From Mycolicibacterium austroafricanum (GTDB lineage: Bacteria > Actinomycetota > Actinomycetes > Mycobacteriales > Mycobacteriaceae), in contig NZ_CACSIP010000045.1 of assembly GCF_902705885.1 (NCBI RefSeq), positions 62,001 through 126,000 on the forward strand: a stretch of DNA of 64,000 nt, written 5' to 3'. A program made the translations under genes and the position numbers. The notes under the pieces were generated by a model. It searched no databases, was not told the DNA's origin, and was given only the letters and a program-made list of their open reading frames with translations. Positions 1 through 8,516 of this stretch are shown here, one piece after another (within the stretch, counting starts at the first letter, position 1; the number at the start of each line of letters is the position of its first letter).

Positions 1-42
1 CCGCGCGACTACGAACCCGACCGCTGGGAGTACGACACCTAG
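1..42 (+). CDS. 3' end of a gene cut by the left window edge (possible Rv1111c/DUF6542 ortholog)
   Basis: Only the last 13 codons are present, in frame 1, ending PDRWEYDT and then TAG at 40-42. The stop shares the palindrome CTAG with the stop of the opposing penicillin-binding protein gene, so the two genes meet tail to tail with a 4-base overlap. In M. tuberculosis the gene after ispH/lytB2 is the convergent Rv1111c, and this strand and position would fit an ortholog of it. The fragment is too short to identify by sequence, so that name rests on synteny only. An open frame without a gene is also possible. Confidence 0.45.
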   Translation, partial: PRDYEPDRWEYDT

Positions 43-1865
43 GGCGTGGCGCGCAGGAAGCGACCGGCCGCATCCACCGCCGGCGCCGAACTGTCTGCGT
101 CACTGACGAACACCGCCAGCGCCAGGTCACCGTCGATTCCCACGAACCAGCCGTGCGCACGCTGATCCCCGGTCTCGGTATCGACGTACTCGGCGGTGCC
201 GGTCTTGCCCAGCAGGCCCGGGATGTCCTGCAGCTGAGTAGCGGTGCCGGCGGTGACCGTCTCCCGCATCATGGCCTGCACCTGCTCGTCCACAGCGGAC
301 GGCAACGGCTCGGGGGTGCGGTCGGCCACGGCCGGTTCGCCCTCGACGATCGCCGGTGCCGGCGGGGAACCGTTCGCCAGCGCCGCGGCCACCAACGCCA
401 TGCCGAACGGTGACGCGGTCACCTTGCCCTGCCCGATGCCTTCCTCGACCCGCAGCGCAGGGGTGTCGGCCACCGGCACCGATCCGGTGACGGTGGTCAT
501 CCCGAGCGCGGTGTAGTCGATCCCGAGCCCGAGTTGTGCGGCGGCCTCGGTCAGGCCGTCCGGCGGCAAGTTCACCGCCAGCCGGCCCATGGTGGTGTTG
601 CATGATCTGGCGAACGCGGTGTGCAACGGCACCGCGCCCAGATCGAAGTTGTCGTCGTTGGGGATCTGCCTGCCCTCGATGTTCTCGGTCCCCGGGCAGG
701 CGACGACGCTGTCGGGGGCGACCTGCCCGGACTGCAGCGCCGCCGACACCGTCACCGTCTTGAACGTCGAACCGGGCGGATACAGACCGGTCAACGCGAT
801 CGACCCCTGGGCGTCGGCGGGCGCGTTCTGCGCCACCGCCAGCAGGTTGCCCGTCGAGGGCTGGATCGCCACGACGGCCGCCGGGGTGGGCAGCGGGGCC
901 AGCGCGTCCTCGGCGGCGCGCTGCAAGCCGATGTCCAGCGTGGCGGCGATGTCGCCGACGGGTCCGGCGTCACGTCCTCCCACCCGCCTGGGGCCGGCCG
1001 CAGTCTGCGCGGTGACCGCCCAGCCGGCCGCCGCGTCGGTGCGTTGTTGCCACAGCTGCGAGAGTCCCGAGAGCGTGGGTGAGGCGAGCGTGCGGTCGGT
1101 GACCAGCAGCCTGGTCTGCGGTCGCAGCGTCACGTTCGGCAGCGTCGACAGCTGCGACTCGATCGGGGCCAGATCGTCCTGGCGCAGCGTGATGACTGTG
1201 ACCGGCTTGCCCGCGGCCGCCTCGAGGTCGGCGGCCAGCGACTGCGGGGTGATGCCCGGCGCGATCGGATTGACCAGCGCCGCAATGGTGTTCACGTCGG
1301 CCCCCGGTGCGGCGTCGACCAGGGTGACGACGTGCTGGGTGAGCAGTTCTGCGCCGGTGCGGTCCAGCACGCGGGCTGCGGGTTGCGGGATCAGCGTGCT
1401 GTAGGACAGCGGCCCCTCGTCGAGCCCGGGCGCGACAGCCGCCGCGTTCCACTGGATCGACCAGTCGTCTCCGTCGGACGTCGCGGCACCGTCGGTGCTG
1501 TAGGACCATTCGTTGCGCCCGTCGGGCCCGAACTTCCAGGTGGTGTTCAGGGTGAACGACGCCGAACCGTCCTGCTCCTCGACCTCGCCGACCTTGACGT
1601 CGACGTCGGTGCCCAGGCTGGCGAAGAGGGCACCGAGGGTGTCGGTGGCGGCGGGCTCGTCGGTGGTCAACGCCGCGGCTGCGGCGGCGTCACCGCGGCT
1701 CAACGCATCGGCGAAGGAGCGCACGGCGGCGTTCAGGCGGTCTTCGGACTCGCTGCAGCCGGCGAGCACGAGCAGGACCGCGAGAAGCAACGCGATCGGC
1801 AGGCGTGCGGAGGGCCGGGACTTCGACCGTGCCAGCGCGGAGGGCTGGCGAGAGCACCATGTCAC
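39..1865 (-). CDS. Class B penicillin-binding lipoprotein (transpeptidase, Rv2864c-like)
   Basis: The product is a 608-residue DD-transpeptidase that would cross-link peptidoglycan outside the membrane. A GTG start at 1865 gives a short basic N-terminus, a hydrophobic segment (about residues 24-35) and a lipobox LVLAGC with Cys37. An NTF2-like MecA-type N-terminal domain (about 40-155) and a dimerisation region follow. The transpeptidase domain has all three motifs: STFK with nucleophile Ser near 366, SCN near 421 and KTG near 553. The open frame extends further upstream into ispH but without a signal peptide, so I reject the longer start. The paralog in M. tuberculosis (Rv2864c) lies near dxr and ispG; here the gene is 23 bp downstream of ispH, so it sits next to MEP-pathway genes in both places. 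It probably forms a transcription unit with ispH. Confidence 0.9.
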   Translation of the reverse strand: MTWCSRQPSALARSKSRPSARLPIALLLAVLLVLAGCSESEDRLNAAVRSFADALSRGDAAAAAALTTDEPAATDTLGALFASLGTDVDVKVGEVEEQDGSASFTLNTTWKFGPDGRNEWSYSTDGAATSDGDDWSIQWNAAAVAPGLDEGPLSYSTLIPQPAARVLDRTGAELLTQHVVTLVDAAPGADVNTIAALVNPIAPGITPQSLAADLEAAAGKPVTVITLRQDDLAPIESQLSTLPNVTLRPQTRLLVTDRTLASPTLSGLSQLWQQRTDAAAGWAVTAQTAAGPRRVGGRDAGPVGDIAATLDIGLQRAAEDALAPLPTPAAVVAIQPSTGNLLAVAQNAPADAQGSIALTGLYPPGSTFKTVTVSAALQSGQVAPDSVVACPGTENIEGRQIPNDDNFDLGAVPLHTAFARSCNTTMGRLAVNLPPDGLTEAAAQLGLGIDYTALGMTTVTGSVPVADTPALRVEEGIGQGKVTASPFGMALVAAALANGSPPAPAIVEGEPAVADRTPEPLPSAVDEQVQAMMRETVTAGTATQLQDIPGLLGKTGTAEYVDTETGDQRAHGWFVGIDGDLALAVFVSDADSSAPAVDAAGRFLRATP

Positions 1866-1888
1866 GTCCGCCGAAAATACCCGCTCGC

Positions 1889-2887
1889 TCAGCGGGCGGG
1901 GCGGATCTCCCGGGGCAGCGCGAACACCAGCGTCTCGTTGGCCGTGGTGACGGGCTGAACCGTGCCGAAGCCGTACTCGGCGAGCCTGTCCAGCACACCC
2001 CGCACCAGCACTTCGGGCACCGAAGCGCCCGAGGTGACGCCGACGGTGGTGACGCCGTCGAGCCATTCGGGGTCGATGTCCTCGGCGTAGTCGACCAGGT
2101 GCGCGGCGTCCGAACCGGCGCCCAGCGCCACCTCGACCAGCCGCACCGAGTTCGACGAGTTCTTCGACCCCACCACGATCACGAGGTCGCATTCGGGAGC
2201 CATCGCCTTCACCGCGACCTGGCGGTTCTGCGTGGCGTAGCAGATGTCATCGCTGGGCGGGTCCTGCAACGTCGGGAACTTCTCCCGCAGCCGGCGCACC
2301 GTTTCCATGGTCTCGTCGACGCTGAGCGTGGTCTGCGACAGCCAGATGACCTTGTCGGGGTCACGGACGACGACCTTGTCCACCGCGTCCGGGTTGTCGA
2401 CGACCTGCACGTGATCGGGGGCCTCACCGGCGGTGCCGACGACCTCTTCGTGGCCTTCGTGGCCGACGAGCAGGATGTCGTAGTCGTCGCGGGCGAACCG
2501 TTTGGCCTCGTTGTGCACCTTGGTCACCAGCGGGCAGGTCGCATCGATGGTCTGGAGGCTTCGGGCCGCGGCCTCGACGTGCACGGTCGGTGCGACACCA
2601 TGGGCGGAGAACACCACGATCGCGCCCTCGGGAACCTCGTCGGTCTGCTCGACGAAGACCGCCCCGGCCTTGGCCAGCGTGTCCACCACGTAGCGGTTGT
2701 GCACGATCTCGTGGCGTACGTACACCGGGGCGCCGTGCTTTTCCAGGGCGCGCTCCACGGTCTCCACCGCCCGGTCGACTCCGGCGCAGTATCCGCGGGG
2801 TTCGGCCAGCAACACCCGCTTGCCGGAAACCTCGCCGACTACTGAGCGCGCTGCGCCCGGAATCCCCATGTTGATAGTGGTCGGCAT
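1889..2887 (-). CDS. ispH: 4-hydroxy-3-methylbut-2-enyl diphosphate reductase (IspH/LytB)
   Basis: This is the last enzyme of the MEP isoprenoid pathway. It reductively dehydroxylates HMBPP to IPP and DMAPP with a 4Fe-4S cluster. The 332-residue product has the three cluster cysteines expected for the family: Cys34 in EPRGYCAG, Cys118 in ATCPLVTKVH and a third near residue 217 in ICYATQNRQ. The conserved RHEIVHN segment (about 58-64) and the VTSGASVPE loop near the C-terminus are also present. The ATG at 2887 gives a short extension before a second Met at codon 7 (2869), which is a plausible alternative start. The gene diverges from the lipid-droplet protein gene across 54 bp, and the PBP gene follows on the same strand. 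Position and orientation match Rv1110. Confidence 0.96.
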   Translation of the reverse strand: MPTTINMGIPGAARSVVGEVSGKRVLLAEPRGYCAGVDRAVETVERALEKHGAPVYVRHEIVHNRYVVDTLAKAGAVFVEQTDEVPEGAIVVFSAHGVAPTVHVEAAARSLQTIDATCPLVTKVHNEAKRFARDDYDILLVGHEGHEEVVGTAGEAPDHVQVVDNPDAVDKVVVRDPDKVIWLSQTTLSVDETMETVRRLREKFPTLQDPPSDDICYATQNRQVAVKAMAPECDLVIVVGSKNSSNSVRLVEVALGAGSDAAHLVDYAEDIDPEWLDGVTTVGVTSGASVPEVLVRGVLDRLAEYGFGTVQPVTTANETLVFALPREIRPAR

Positions 2888-2928
2888 GACTCCAAGGGTA
2901 CTTACCCGCCGCCCTCGCTGCCCAGCCG

Positions 2929-2934
2929 TAGGCT
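2929..2934 (+). promoter_or_regulatory. -10 box of a probable leaderless promoter for the lipid-droplet protein gene
   Basis: TAGGCT fits the mycobacterial -10 consensus TAnnnT and ends 7 bases before the ATG at 2942. Transcription would then start at or next to the A of the start codon. No Shine-Dalgarno sequence lies between the two, which is consistent with a leaderless mRNA. I found no clear -35, as is usual in mycobacteria. Confidence 0.45.
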
Positions 2935-2941
2935 AAGGGCC

Positions 2942-3541
2942 ATGGCAACTGCACCGTATGGGGTCCGTCTGCTGGTCGGTGCGGCGGTGACCGCCCTCGA
3001 GGAAACCCGCAGACTCCCCCAGACCATCCTGATGTATCCGATGACCGTGGCGAGCCAGGTCGCCCAGCTGGTGATGAAGATGCAGCAGGACGTCGCCGAC
3101 CTGGTCAACAAGGGTGACGAGACGCTGGAGAACCTGTTCCCGCCCAAGGACGAGCAGCCGGAGTGGGCGACGTTCGACGACGACCAGACGGGCGGCGACA
3201 GCGGTGCCGCGTCCGACGACGCCGACGTGCTGGATCTGTCCGTCCGCGACGGCGAGCGGCTGACCGAGGGACGCTTCGCGTTGTTCAGCGGCGAGCCGGA
3301 GACGCCCAAGGCCGCCACCCCCACCCGGGAGAGCACATCCGGCGCGGCGTCGGGCACTGTGCCGGAGGTCGTCGCCGAGCTCGACTACGCGTCGCTGACC
3401 CTGGCTCAACTGCGGGCCCGGCTGACCACACTGCGGGTGCCCGATCTCGAGGCGCTGCTCGCCTACGAGGAGACGACGAAGGCCCGCGCCCCGTTCCAGA
3501 CACTGCTGGCCAACAGGATCACCCGCGCGTCGGCGAAGTGA
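2942..3541 (+). CDS. Lipid droplet-associated protein (Rv1109c family)
   Basis: This 199-residue protein matches the mycobacterial Rv1109c family, which is related to the small lipid-droplet protein of Rhodococcus. The N-terminal 60 residues are amphipathic and weakly hydrophobic (around TILMYPMTVASQVAQLVMK), a segment expected to bind the droplet surface. An acidic, low-complexity middle (about 70-140) follows, and then a short helical C-terminal domain near residues 140-195 (LDYASLTLAQLRARLTTLR). The role in binding triacylglycerol inclusions is inferred from the family. The stop at 3539-3541 overlaps the GTG start of xseA in a GTGA junction, so the gene is probably the first of an operon with xseA and xseB. 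There is no signal peptide. Confidence 0.85.
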   Translation: MATAPYGVRLLVGAAVTALEETRRLPQTILMYPMTVASQVAQLVMKMQQDVADLVNKGDETLENLFPPKDEQPEWATFDDDQTGGDSGAASDDADVLDLSVRDGERLTEGRFALFSGEPETPKAATPTRESTSGAASGTVPEVVAELDYASLTLAQLRARLTTLRVPDLEALLAYEETTKARAPFQTLLANRITRASAK

Positions 3542-4791
3542 GCACCGCACCGGGGCAGTCGGCGGACAATCCGTTCCCCGTTCGCGGTGTCGCCATCCGG
3601 GTGGCCGGGTGGATCGACAAGCTCGGCGCCGTCTGGGTGGAGGGCCAGATCGCCCAGCTGACGCTGCGGCCGAACTCGAACACCGCCTTCATCACGCTGC
3701 GGGACCCCGCGGCCGACATGTCGTTGTCGCTCACCTGCCCGCGTGACCTGGTCACCAACGCCCCGGTGAAGATGACTGAGGGCACGCAGGTGATCGTGTT
3801 CGGCAAGCCCAACTTCTACACCGGCCGGGGCACCTTCTCGCTGCGGGTCAGCGAGATCAGGGCCGTCGGTATCGGCGAGTTGCTGGCCCGCATCGAGCGG
3901 CTGCGCCGGCTGCTCGACGCCGAAGGGCTGTTCGATCCCCGTCTCAAACGGCCGGTCCCGTTCCTGCCCGGAACCATCGGCCTGATCACCGGTCGGGCAT
4001 CGGCGGCCGAGCACGACATCGTCGCGGTGGCCACCGGCCGCTGGCCTGCGGTGCGCTTCGCGGTGCGCAACACCGTCGTGCAGGGGCCGAACGCCGTGCC
4101 GCAGATCGTCGAAGCGCTGCGGGCGCTCGATGCGGACCCGCACGTCGACGTCATCGTGCTCGCCCGGGGCGGGGGCAGCGTCGAGGACCTGCTGCCGTTC
4201 TCCGACGAGACGCTGTGCCGTGAGATCGCCAGATGCACCACGGCCGTCGTCAGTGCGATCGGCCACGAACCCGACAACCCGCTGTGCGACCTGGTCGCCG
4301 ACCTGCGCGCGGCCACCCCGACCGACGCCGCGAAGCGGATCGTGCCCGACACCGCGGCCGAGCAGGCGTTGGTGGCCGATATGCGCCGCCGCAGCGCACG
4401 CGCGCTGCGCAACTGGGTGAATCGTGAACAGCACACCCTGTCGCAGTTGCGTAGCCGACCGGTGCTGGCCCGCCCGCTCGACGCGGTCACCGCACGGGCC
4501 GAGGAGGTGGACCGGGCACGGGCAGCGGCCCGCCGCGACATCGCCCGCCTGTTGACCGCCGAATCGGATCGGGTCGGGCACCTCTCGGCGCGGTTGTCGA
4601 CGCTGGGACCGGCGGCGACGCTGGCCCGCGGCTACGCGGTGGTGCAGACGTTGCCGGCTTCTGGACCGCCGCAGGTGCTGCACTCCGTCGCGGATGCGCC
4701 GGCGGGCACCCGGCTGCGGGTGCGTGTCGCCGACGGATCGGTGACGGCGACGAGCGAGGGCCAACACGACAATCTCGAGGATGGTCAATGA
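3538..4791 (+). CDS. xseA: Exodeoxyribonuclease VII large subunit
   Basis: XseA is the catalytic subunit of exonuclease VII, which degrades single-stranded DNA in both directions in a complex with several XseB subunits. The GTG start at 3538 overlaps the preceding stop and gives 417 residues, close to the mycobacterial family length. The N-terminal OB-fold (about 10-110) contains the VEGQIAQL and FITLRDPA region. The catalytic part carries GLITGRASAAEHDI near 147, ARGGGSVEDL near 211 and IGHEPDNPLCD near 241. A long helical arm (about 290-370) would bind XseB. The stop overlaps the xseB start as ATGA. A longer in-frame ORF begins at 3163, but it overlaps the upstream gene and lacks homology. 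Confidence 0.96.
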   Translation: MSTAPGQSADNPFPVRGVAIRVAGWIDKLGAVWVEGQIAQLTLRPNSNTAFITLRDPAADMSLSLTCPRDLVTNAPVKMTEGTQVIVFGKPNFYTGRGTFSLRVSEIRAVGIGELLARIERLRRLLDAEGLFDPRLKRPVPFLPGTIGLITGRASAAEHDIVAVATGRWPAVRFAVRNTVVQGPNAVPQIVEALRALDADPHVDVIVLARGGGSVEDLLPFSDETLCREIARCTTAVVSAIGHEPDNPLCDLVADLRAATPTDAAKRIVPDTAAEQALVADMRRRSARALRNWVNREQHTLSQLRSRPVLARPLDAVTARAEEVDRARAAARRDIARLLTAESDRVGHLSARLSTLGPAATLARGYAVVQTLPASGPPQVLHSVADAPAGTRLRVRVADGSVTATSEGQHDNLEDGQ

Positions 4792-5000
4792 AGCCTACTA
4801 GTGAACTCGGCTACGAAGAGGCACGCGACGAGCTGATCGAAGTCGTGCAGCGTCTGGAACACGGTGGTCTAGACCTCGACACGTCGCTGAAGCTCTGGGA
4901 AAGGGGCGAGAAACTCGCCAAATGCTGCGACGAGCATTTAGCTGGTGCGCGCAAGAGAGTGGAAGACGCGTTGGCCGCCGGCGACGATGGCGATGGTTGA
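4788..5000 (+). CDS. xseB: Exodeoxyribonuclease VII small subunit
   Basis: This 70-residue helical protein has the XseB signature: LGYEEARDELIEVVQRLEHG, then LDTSLKLWERGEKLAKCC, which form the two packed helices. It is the non-catalytic subunit that binds the coiled-coil arms of XseA. The ATG at 4788 overlaps the xseA TGA by four bases, so the two are translationally coupled. The tail (AAGDDGDG) is acidic. The stop is 62 bp before the 3beta-HSD start, and that intergenic stretch carries its own promoter and operator. Confidence 0.96.
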   Translation: MKPTSELGYEEARDELIEVVQRLEHGGLDLDTSLKLWERGEKLAKCCDEHLAGARKRVEDALAAGDDGDG

Positions 5001-5034
5001 GTTCGGAAGCATCCGGGCGTCCGATTTTCGAAAA

Positions 5035-5056
5035 TGGAACACGTTTCAGTTATTCT
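5035..5056 (+). promoter_or_regulatory. KstR-type operator plus -10 box of a leaderless promoter before the 3beta-HSD gene
   Basis: TGGAACACGTTTCA at 5035-5048 fits TnnAACnnGTTnnA, which I recall as the consensus bound by the cholesterol-catabolism repressor KstR. Three bases on, TATTCT at 5051-5056 is a good -10 box that ends 6 bases before the ATG at 5063, so the mRNA is probably leaderless. The operator would lie at about -28 to -15, between the -35 region and the -10 box, where a repressor blocks polymerase. The motif is seen directly; KstR binding is inferred. Confidence 0.6.
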
Positions 5057-5062
5057 CCCCAC

Positions 5063-6175
5063 ATGGGTGATGCATCGCTGACCGTCGAACTCGGCCGGGT
5101 CCTCGTCACCGGCGGCTCCGGATTCGTGGGCGCCAACCTGGTGACCGAGCTTCTCGAGCAGGGCCACGACGTGCGGTCCTTCGACCGGGTGGCCTCGCCG
5201 CTGCCCGCGCATCCGAAGCTCGAGGTGTTCGAGGGTGACATCACCGACGTCGACGACGTTGCGGCCGTCGTCGCCGATGTCGACACGATCATCCACACCG
5301 CGGCGATCATCGACCTGATGGGTGGCGGGTCGGTCACCGAGGAGTACCGCCGGCGCAGCTTCGCCGTCAACGTCACCGGCACCGAGAACCTGGTGCGTGC
5401 CGCCCGGCGGGCCGGCGTCAAGCGGTTCGTCTACACCGCCTCCAACAGCGTCGTGATGGGCGGTCAGCGCATCTCGGGCGGAGACGAGTCCCTGCCCTAC
5501 ACCGAGCGGTTCAACGACCTCTACACCGAGACGAAGGTCGCCGCCGAGAAATTCGTCCTGGCAGCCAACGGTGTTGACGGCATGCTGACGTGCTCGATCC
5601 GCCCCAGCGGCATCTGGGGCCGCGGCGACCAGACGATGTTCCGCAAGGTGTTCGAGAGCGTGCTGGCCGGTCACGTCAAGGTGCTGGTCGGCAGCAAGGA
5701 CGTCAAGCTGGACAACTCCTATGTACACAACCTGGTACACGGTTTCATCCTCGCCGCACAGCACCTGGTGCCCGGCGGAACCGCGCCCGGCCAGGCGTAC
5801 TTCATCAACGACGGCGAACCGATCAACATGTTCGAGTTCTCCCGTCCGGTGGTCGAGGCCTGCGGCCAGACGTTGCCGAGGTTCCGGGTGCCGGGCCGGT
5901 CGGTGTGGTTCGCCATGACCGTCTGGCAACGGCTGCACTTTCGCTTCGGGATACCCAAGCCGCTATTGGAACCGCTTGCGGTGGAACGCATTTACCTGGA
6001 CAACTACTTCTCGATCGGCAAGGCCCAGCGTGACCTGGGCTACCAGCCGATGTACACGACGAGTCAGGCGTTGGAACACTGCCTGCCCTACTACGTGGAA
6101 CTGTTCAACCGGATGAAGGCCGAGGTGGCCGAACCCGTCGTGCGGGCGGCCGCGCCCCTACCGCCGAAAAGCTGA
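5063..6175 (+). CDS. 3-beta-hydroxysteroid dehydrogenase/isomerase family NAD(P)-dependent oxidoreductase (Rv1106c-like)
   Basis: This 370-residue extended SDR has the same length as M. tuberculosis Rv1106c, which oxidises cholesterol and other 3beta-hydroxysterols to 3-oxo-4-ene products with NAD. The nucleotide-binding motif TGGSGFVG is at 16-23, and the catalytic YxxxK is Tyr154/Lys158 in LYTETK. The family signature SIRPSGIWGRGD lies near 175. The ATG at 5063 directly follows a leaderless promoter. An in-frame extension back to 4922 overlaps xseB and has no homology. The C-terminal part (about 280-350) has hydrophobic stretches and may be membrane-associated. The operator-like site just upstream suggests sterol-responsive control, which fits this enzyme. 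The gene converges on the sulfatase gene. Confidence 0.9.
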   Translation: MGDASLTVELGRVLVTGGSGFVGANLVTELLEQGHDVRSFDRVASPLPAHPKLEVFEGDITDVDDVAAVVADVDTIIHTAAIIDLMGGGSVTEEYRRRSFAVNVTGTENLVRAARRAGVKRFVYTASNSVVMGGQRISGGDESLPYTERFNDLYTETKVAAEKFVLAANGVDGMLTCSIRPSGIWGRGDQTMFRKVFESVLAGHVKVLVGSKDVKLDNSYVHNLVHGFILAAQHLVPGGTAPGQAYFINDGEPINMFEFSRPVVEACGQTLPRFRVPGRSVWFAMTVWQRLHFRFGIPKPLLEPLAVERIYLDNYFSIGKAQRDLGYQPMYTTSQALEHCLPYYVELFNRMKAEVAEPVVRAAAPLPPKS

Positions 6176-6190
6176 CCCTCGTTTCGGCGG
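6161..6190. terminator. Hairpin between convergent 3beta-HSD and sulfatase genes
   Basis: The arms CCGCCGAAA (6161-6169) and TTTCGGCGG (6182-6190) are perfectly complementary, with a 12-base loop containing the 3beta-HSD stop codon. The hairpin lies exactly where two genes end tail to tail and could stop transcription in either direction. No strong T-tract follows, so intrinsic termination is uncertain. Confidence 0.5.
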
Positions 6191-6194
6191 GGTG

Positions 6195-8516
6195 TCAGTC
6201 GCGGGCGAACGCTGCGGCCGCCTCCTTCTCCAGGTCGAGGTAGACCTCGTCGCTGACGTCGATACCGACGCCGAGGATGGTTCCGCCAGCGAAGGTTCCG
6301 GGCGCCCGGTACTGGCTGGAGACGTTGTCGCCGCTGTCGTACCCGACACAGAGCCCGTCGCCGGACAGCGTGAACTTGCCGACCTGGGCCCGCATCGGCC
6401 CCTTCGCGGCAACCTTGTCGTCGACGTACAGCGTTGTGGTGCCGTGGGATTCGCCGTAGTCGCCGGCCGATTCCCGGATGAACTCCATGCCGAGCGCATG
6501 CTGGCCCGGCGTCAGCTCCTCGGAGACGAACTCCTGTTCCGGCTTGATGCCGAGGAAGTTGTAGACGTAGTGCAGCTTGCGGTCCTTGATGAACAGCGCA
6601 TGTCCCCCGAAGCGGGACCCGTGCGCGAAGATCACCCCCGCCGCGTCGGCGGTGATGTCGACATCGGCGATGATCTTGTAGGAGCGGCCGCGGACATTGA
6701 CGGCCACCCCCTCGGGCACCGGGGCGGTCCCCGGGTAGTAGATGTAGCGGTTGCGCGGCGGCTCCGACTGCGGCCGTTCGGTGGTGAGCAACTCGGTCGC
6801 CGACCGGTCGTCGAGCGGTAGCACGAAGTTCGCTTCCGCCTCATCGAACCAGGTGTTGATCAGTTCCTGCAGCTTGTCGGGGTGCTTGGCGGCCAGATCC
6901 TCAGACTCCGAACGGTCTTCGTCGACGTGGTAGAGCTCCCACCGGTCCTGGTCGAAATGACCGGCTCCGCTCAGCGGCGCGTGAATCGCCGAGGCCTTCC
7001 AGCCGTCTTCCCAGATGCCACGCGTGCCCAGCATCGTGTAGTACTGGCGCTTCTTGGCCGTGGGCGCGTCAGGATCGTCGAAGCTGTACTTCATCGACAC
7101 CCCATTGAGGGGATACTGCTCGACACCACGGTAGGTGGCCGGCATCTCGAGACCGGCCACGTCGAGGATGGTCGCGACCACGTCGGTGGCGTGGTGGTAC
7201 TGATGCCGCACCTCGCCCTTGGCCTCGATGCCGGCCGGCCAGTGGATCACCATCGGATCGCAGGTGCCGCCCGAGAACTGCGAGTACCGCTTGAACATCT
7301 GGAACGGAGTCGAGAAGGCCACCGCCCACCCGGTCGGATAGTGGTTGTAGGTGTCCGGGCCGCCGAGGGTCTCCAGGTACTTCATGTTCTCTTCGAGCTC
7401 ATCGGGATAGCCATTGAAGAACTTGTTCTCGTTGACCGAACCGTTCGGCGAGCCCTCCCCCGACGCGCCGTTGTCGGCGCAGTAGAAGACCAACGTGTTC
7501 TCCAGCTGGCCGGTCTTTTCGAGGTAGTCGATGACCCGACCGACCTGGGCGTCGGTGTACTCGGAGAATCCGGCGAAAACTTCGGCCATCCGGGCGAACA
7601 ACTTCTTCTCGTCGTCGTTGAGCGAATCCCACGGTCGCACCTGGTCGGCCTCCACCGCGATGTCGTCGGGCATCGGGTTCAGCGGGGTCATCTGGGTGCC
7701 CACGGGCAGAATGCCCTTCTCGACCATGCGGGTCAGCACCCACTCGCGGTAGGCCTCGTAGCCGTCGTCGAACATGCCCTTGTACTTCTCGACGTATTCG
7801 GTCGGGGAATGGTGGGGTGCGTGGTTGGCTCCCGGGCAGAACCACATGTACCAGGGCTTGGTCGGGTTCGTGGCCTGCTGATCGCGCAGCATCGCCAACG
7901 CTTGGTCGGCCATGTCCTTCGACAGGTGATAGCCGTCCTCGGGGCTGTAGGGCTGCTCGATGAACCGGTTGTCCTCCACCAGGTCCGGATACCACTGGTT
8001 GGTCTCACCGCCCAGGAATCCGTAGAACCGGTCGAACCCCTTCTGCAACGGCCATTCCGAGCGGCTGCCGCCGCTGGCGACGTCCTCCTCCGGCACGTTG
8101 TGGTTCTTGCCGACCCAGAACGTGCTGTAACCGTTGTCCTGCAGTACCTGCCCGATCGTCGCGCACTCGGCAGGCAGTCGGGCGGCCGCCCCGGGAAATC
8201 CGTTGGAGGCTTCGGTGATCGCCGAGGAGCGATTGACGTGGTGGTTGCGGCCGGTCAGAAAACAGGACCGCGTGGGCGAGCACAGTGCGGTGGTGTGCCA
8301 TTGCGAGTAGGTGAGCCCGTTGTCGGCCAGCCGCTGCATCACCGGCATCTCGATGCGTCCGCCGTAGGGAGACCACGCGGCCAGTCCGGTGTCGTCGTAG
8401 AGCACCACCAGAATGTTGGGAGCCCCCTTCGGAGCCTTTTTCAACACGTAGGGCGACCAATCGGCAACCGAGTCGCGGACGTCGAGTTCGATGTTGCCCT
8501 TGAAGTCCTCGTTCAT
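6195..8516 (-). CDS. Type I arylsulfatase, CxPxR type (AtsA/AtsD-like)
   Basis: This 773-residue sulfatase would hydrolyse sulfate esters. Its nucleophile is formylglycine, made from Cys79 in ALCSPTRS; Arg83 completes the canonical CxPxR motif read by formylglycine-generating enzyme. Metal ligands are visible in LYDDTG (Asp41/Asp42) and in CADNGASGEG further on. The length and C-terminal beta-rich domain (about 620-770) match M. tuberculosis AtsA (Rv0711). I see no signal peptide, so a cytoplasmic location is likely. The ATG at 8516 starts the conserved part; the open frame continues far upstream only because the region lacks stops. The gene is divergent from a second sulfatase, and a formylglycine-generating enzyme gene lies 3 kb away. 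The substrate is unknown. Confidence 0.92.
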   Translation of the reverse strand: MNEDFKGNIELDVRDSVADWSPYVLKKAPKGAPNILVVLYDDTGLAAWSPYGGRIEMPVMQRLADNGLTYSQWHTTALCSPTRSCFLTGRNHHVNRSSAITEASNGFPGAAARLPAECATIGQVLQDNGYSTFWVGKNHNVPEEDVASGGSRSEWPLQKGFDRFYGFLGGETNQWYPDLVEDNRFIEQPYSPEDGYHLSKDMADQALAMLRDQQATNPTKPWYMWFCPGANHAPHHSPTEYVEKYKGMFDDGYEAYREWVLTRMVEKGILPVGTQMTPLNPMPDDIAVEADQVRPWDSLNDDEKKLFARMAEVFAGFSEYTDAQVGRVIDYLEKTGQLENTLVFYCADNGASGEGSPNGSVNENKFFNGYPDELEENMKYLETLGGPDTYNHYPTGWAVAFSTPFQMFKRYSQFSGGTCDPMVIHWPAGIEAKGEVRHQYHHATDVVATILDVAGLEMPATYRGVEQYPLNGVSMKYSFDDPDAPTAKKRQYYTMLGTRGIWEDGWKASAIHAPLSGAGHFDQDRWELYHVDEDRSESEDLAAKHPDKLQELINTWFDEAEANFVLPLDDRSATELLTTERPQSEPPRNRYIYYPGTAPVPEGVAVNVRGRSYKIIADVDITADAAGVIFAHGSRFGGHALFIKDRKLHYVYNFLGIKPEQEFVSEELTPGQHALGMEFIRESAGDYGESHGTTTLYVDDKVAAKGPMRAQVGKFTLSGDGLCVGYDSGDNVSSQYRAPGTFAGGTILGVGIDVSDEVYLDLEKEAAAAFARD

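Noticed and set aside
39..2192. Longer PBP start far inside ispH
   Set aside because: The extra 109 residues are Arg-rich antisense translation of ispH, and the lipoprotein signal would no longer be N-terminal.
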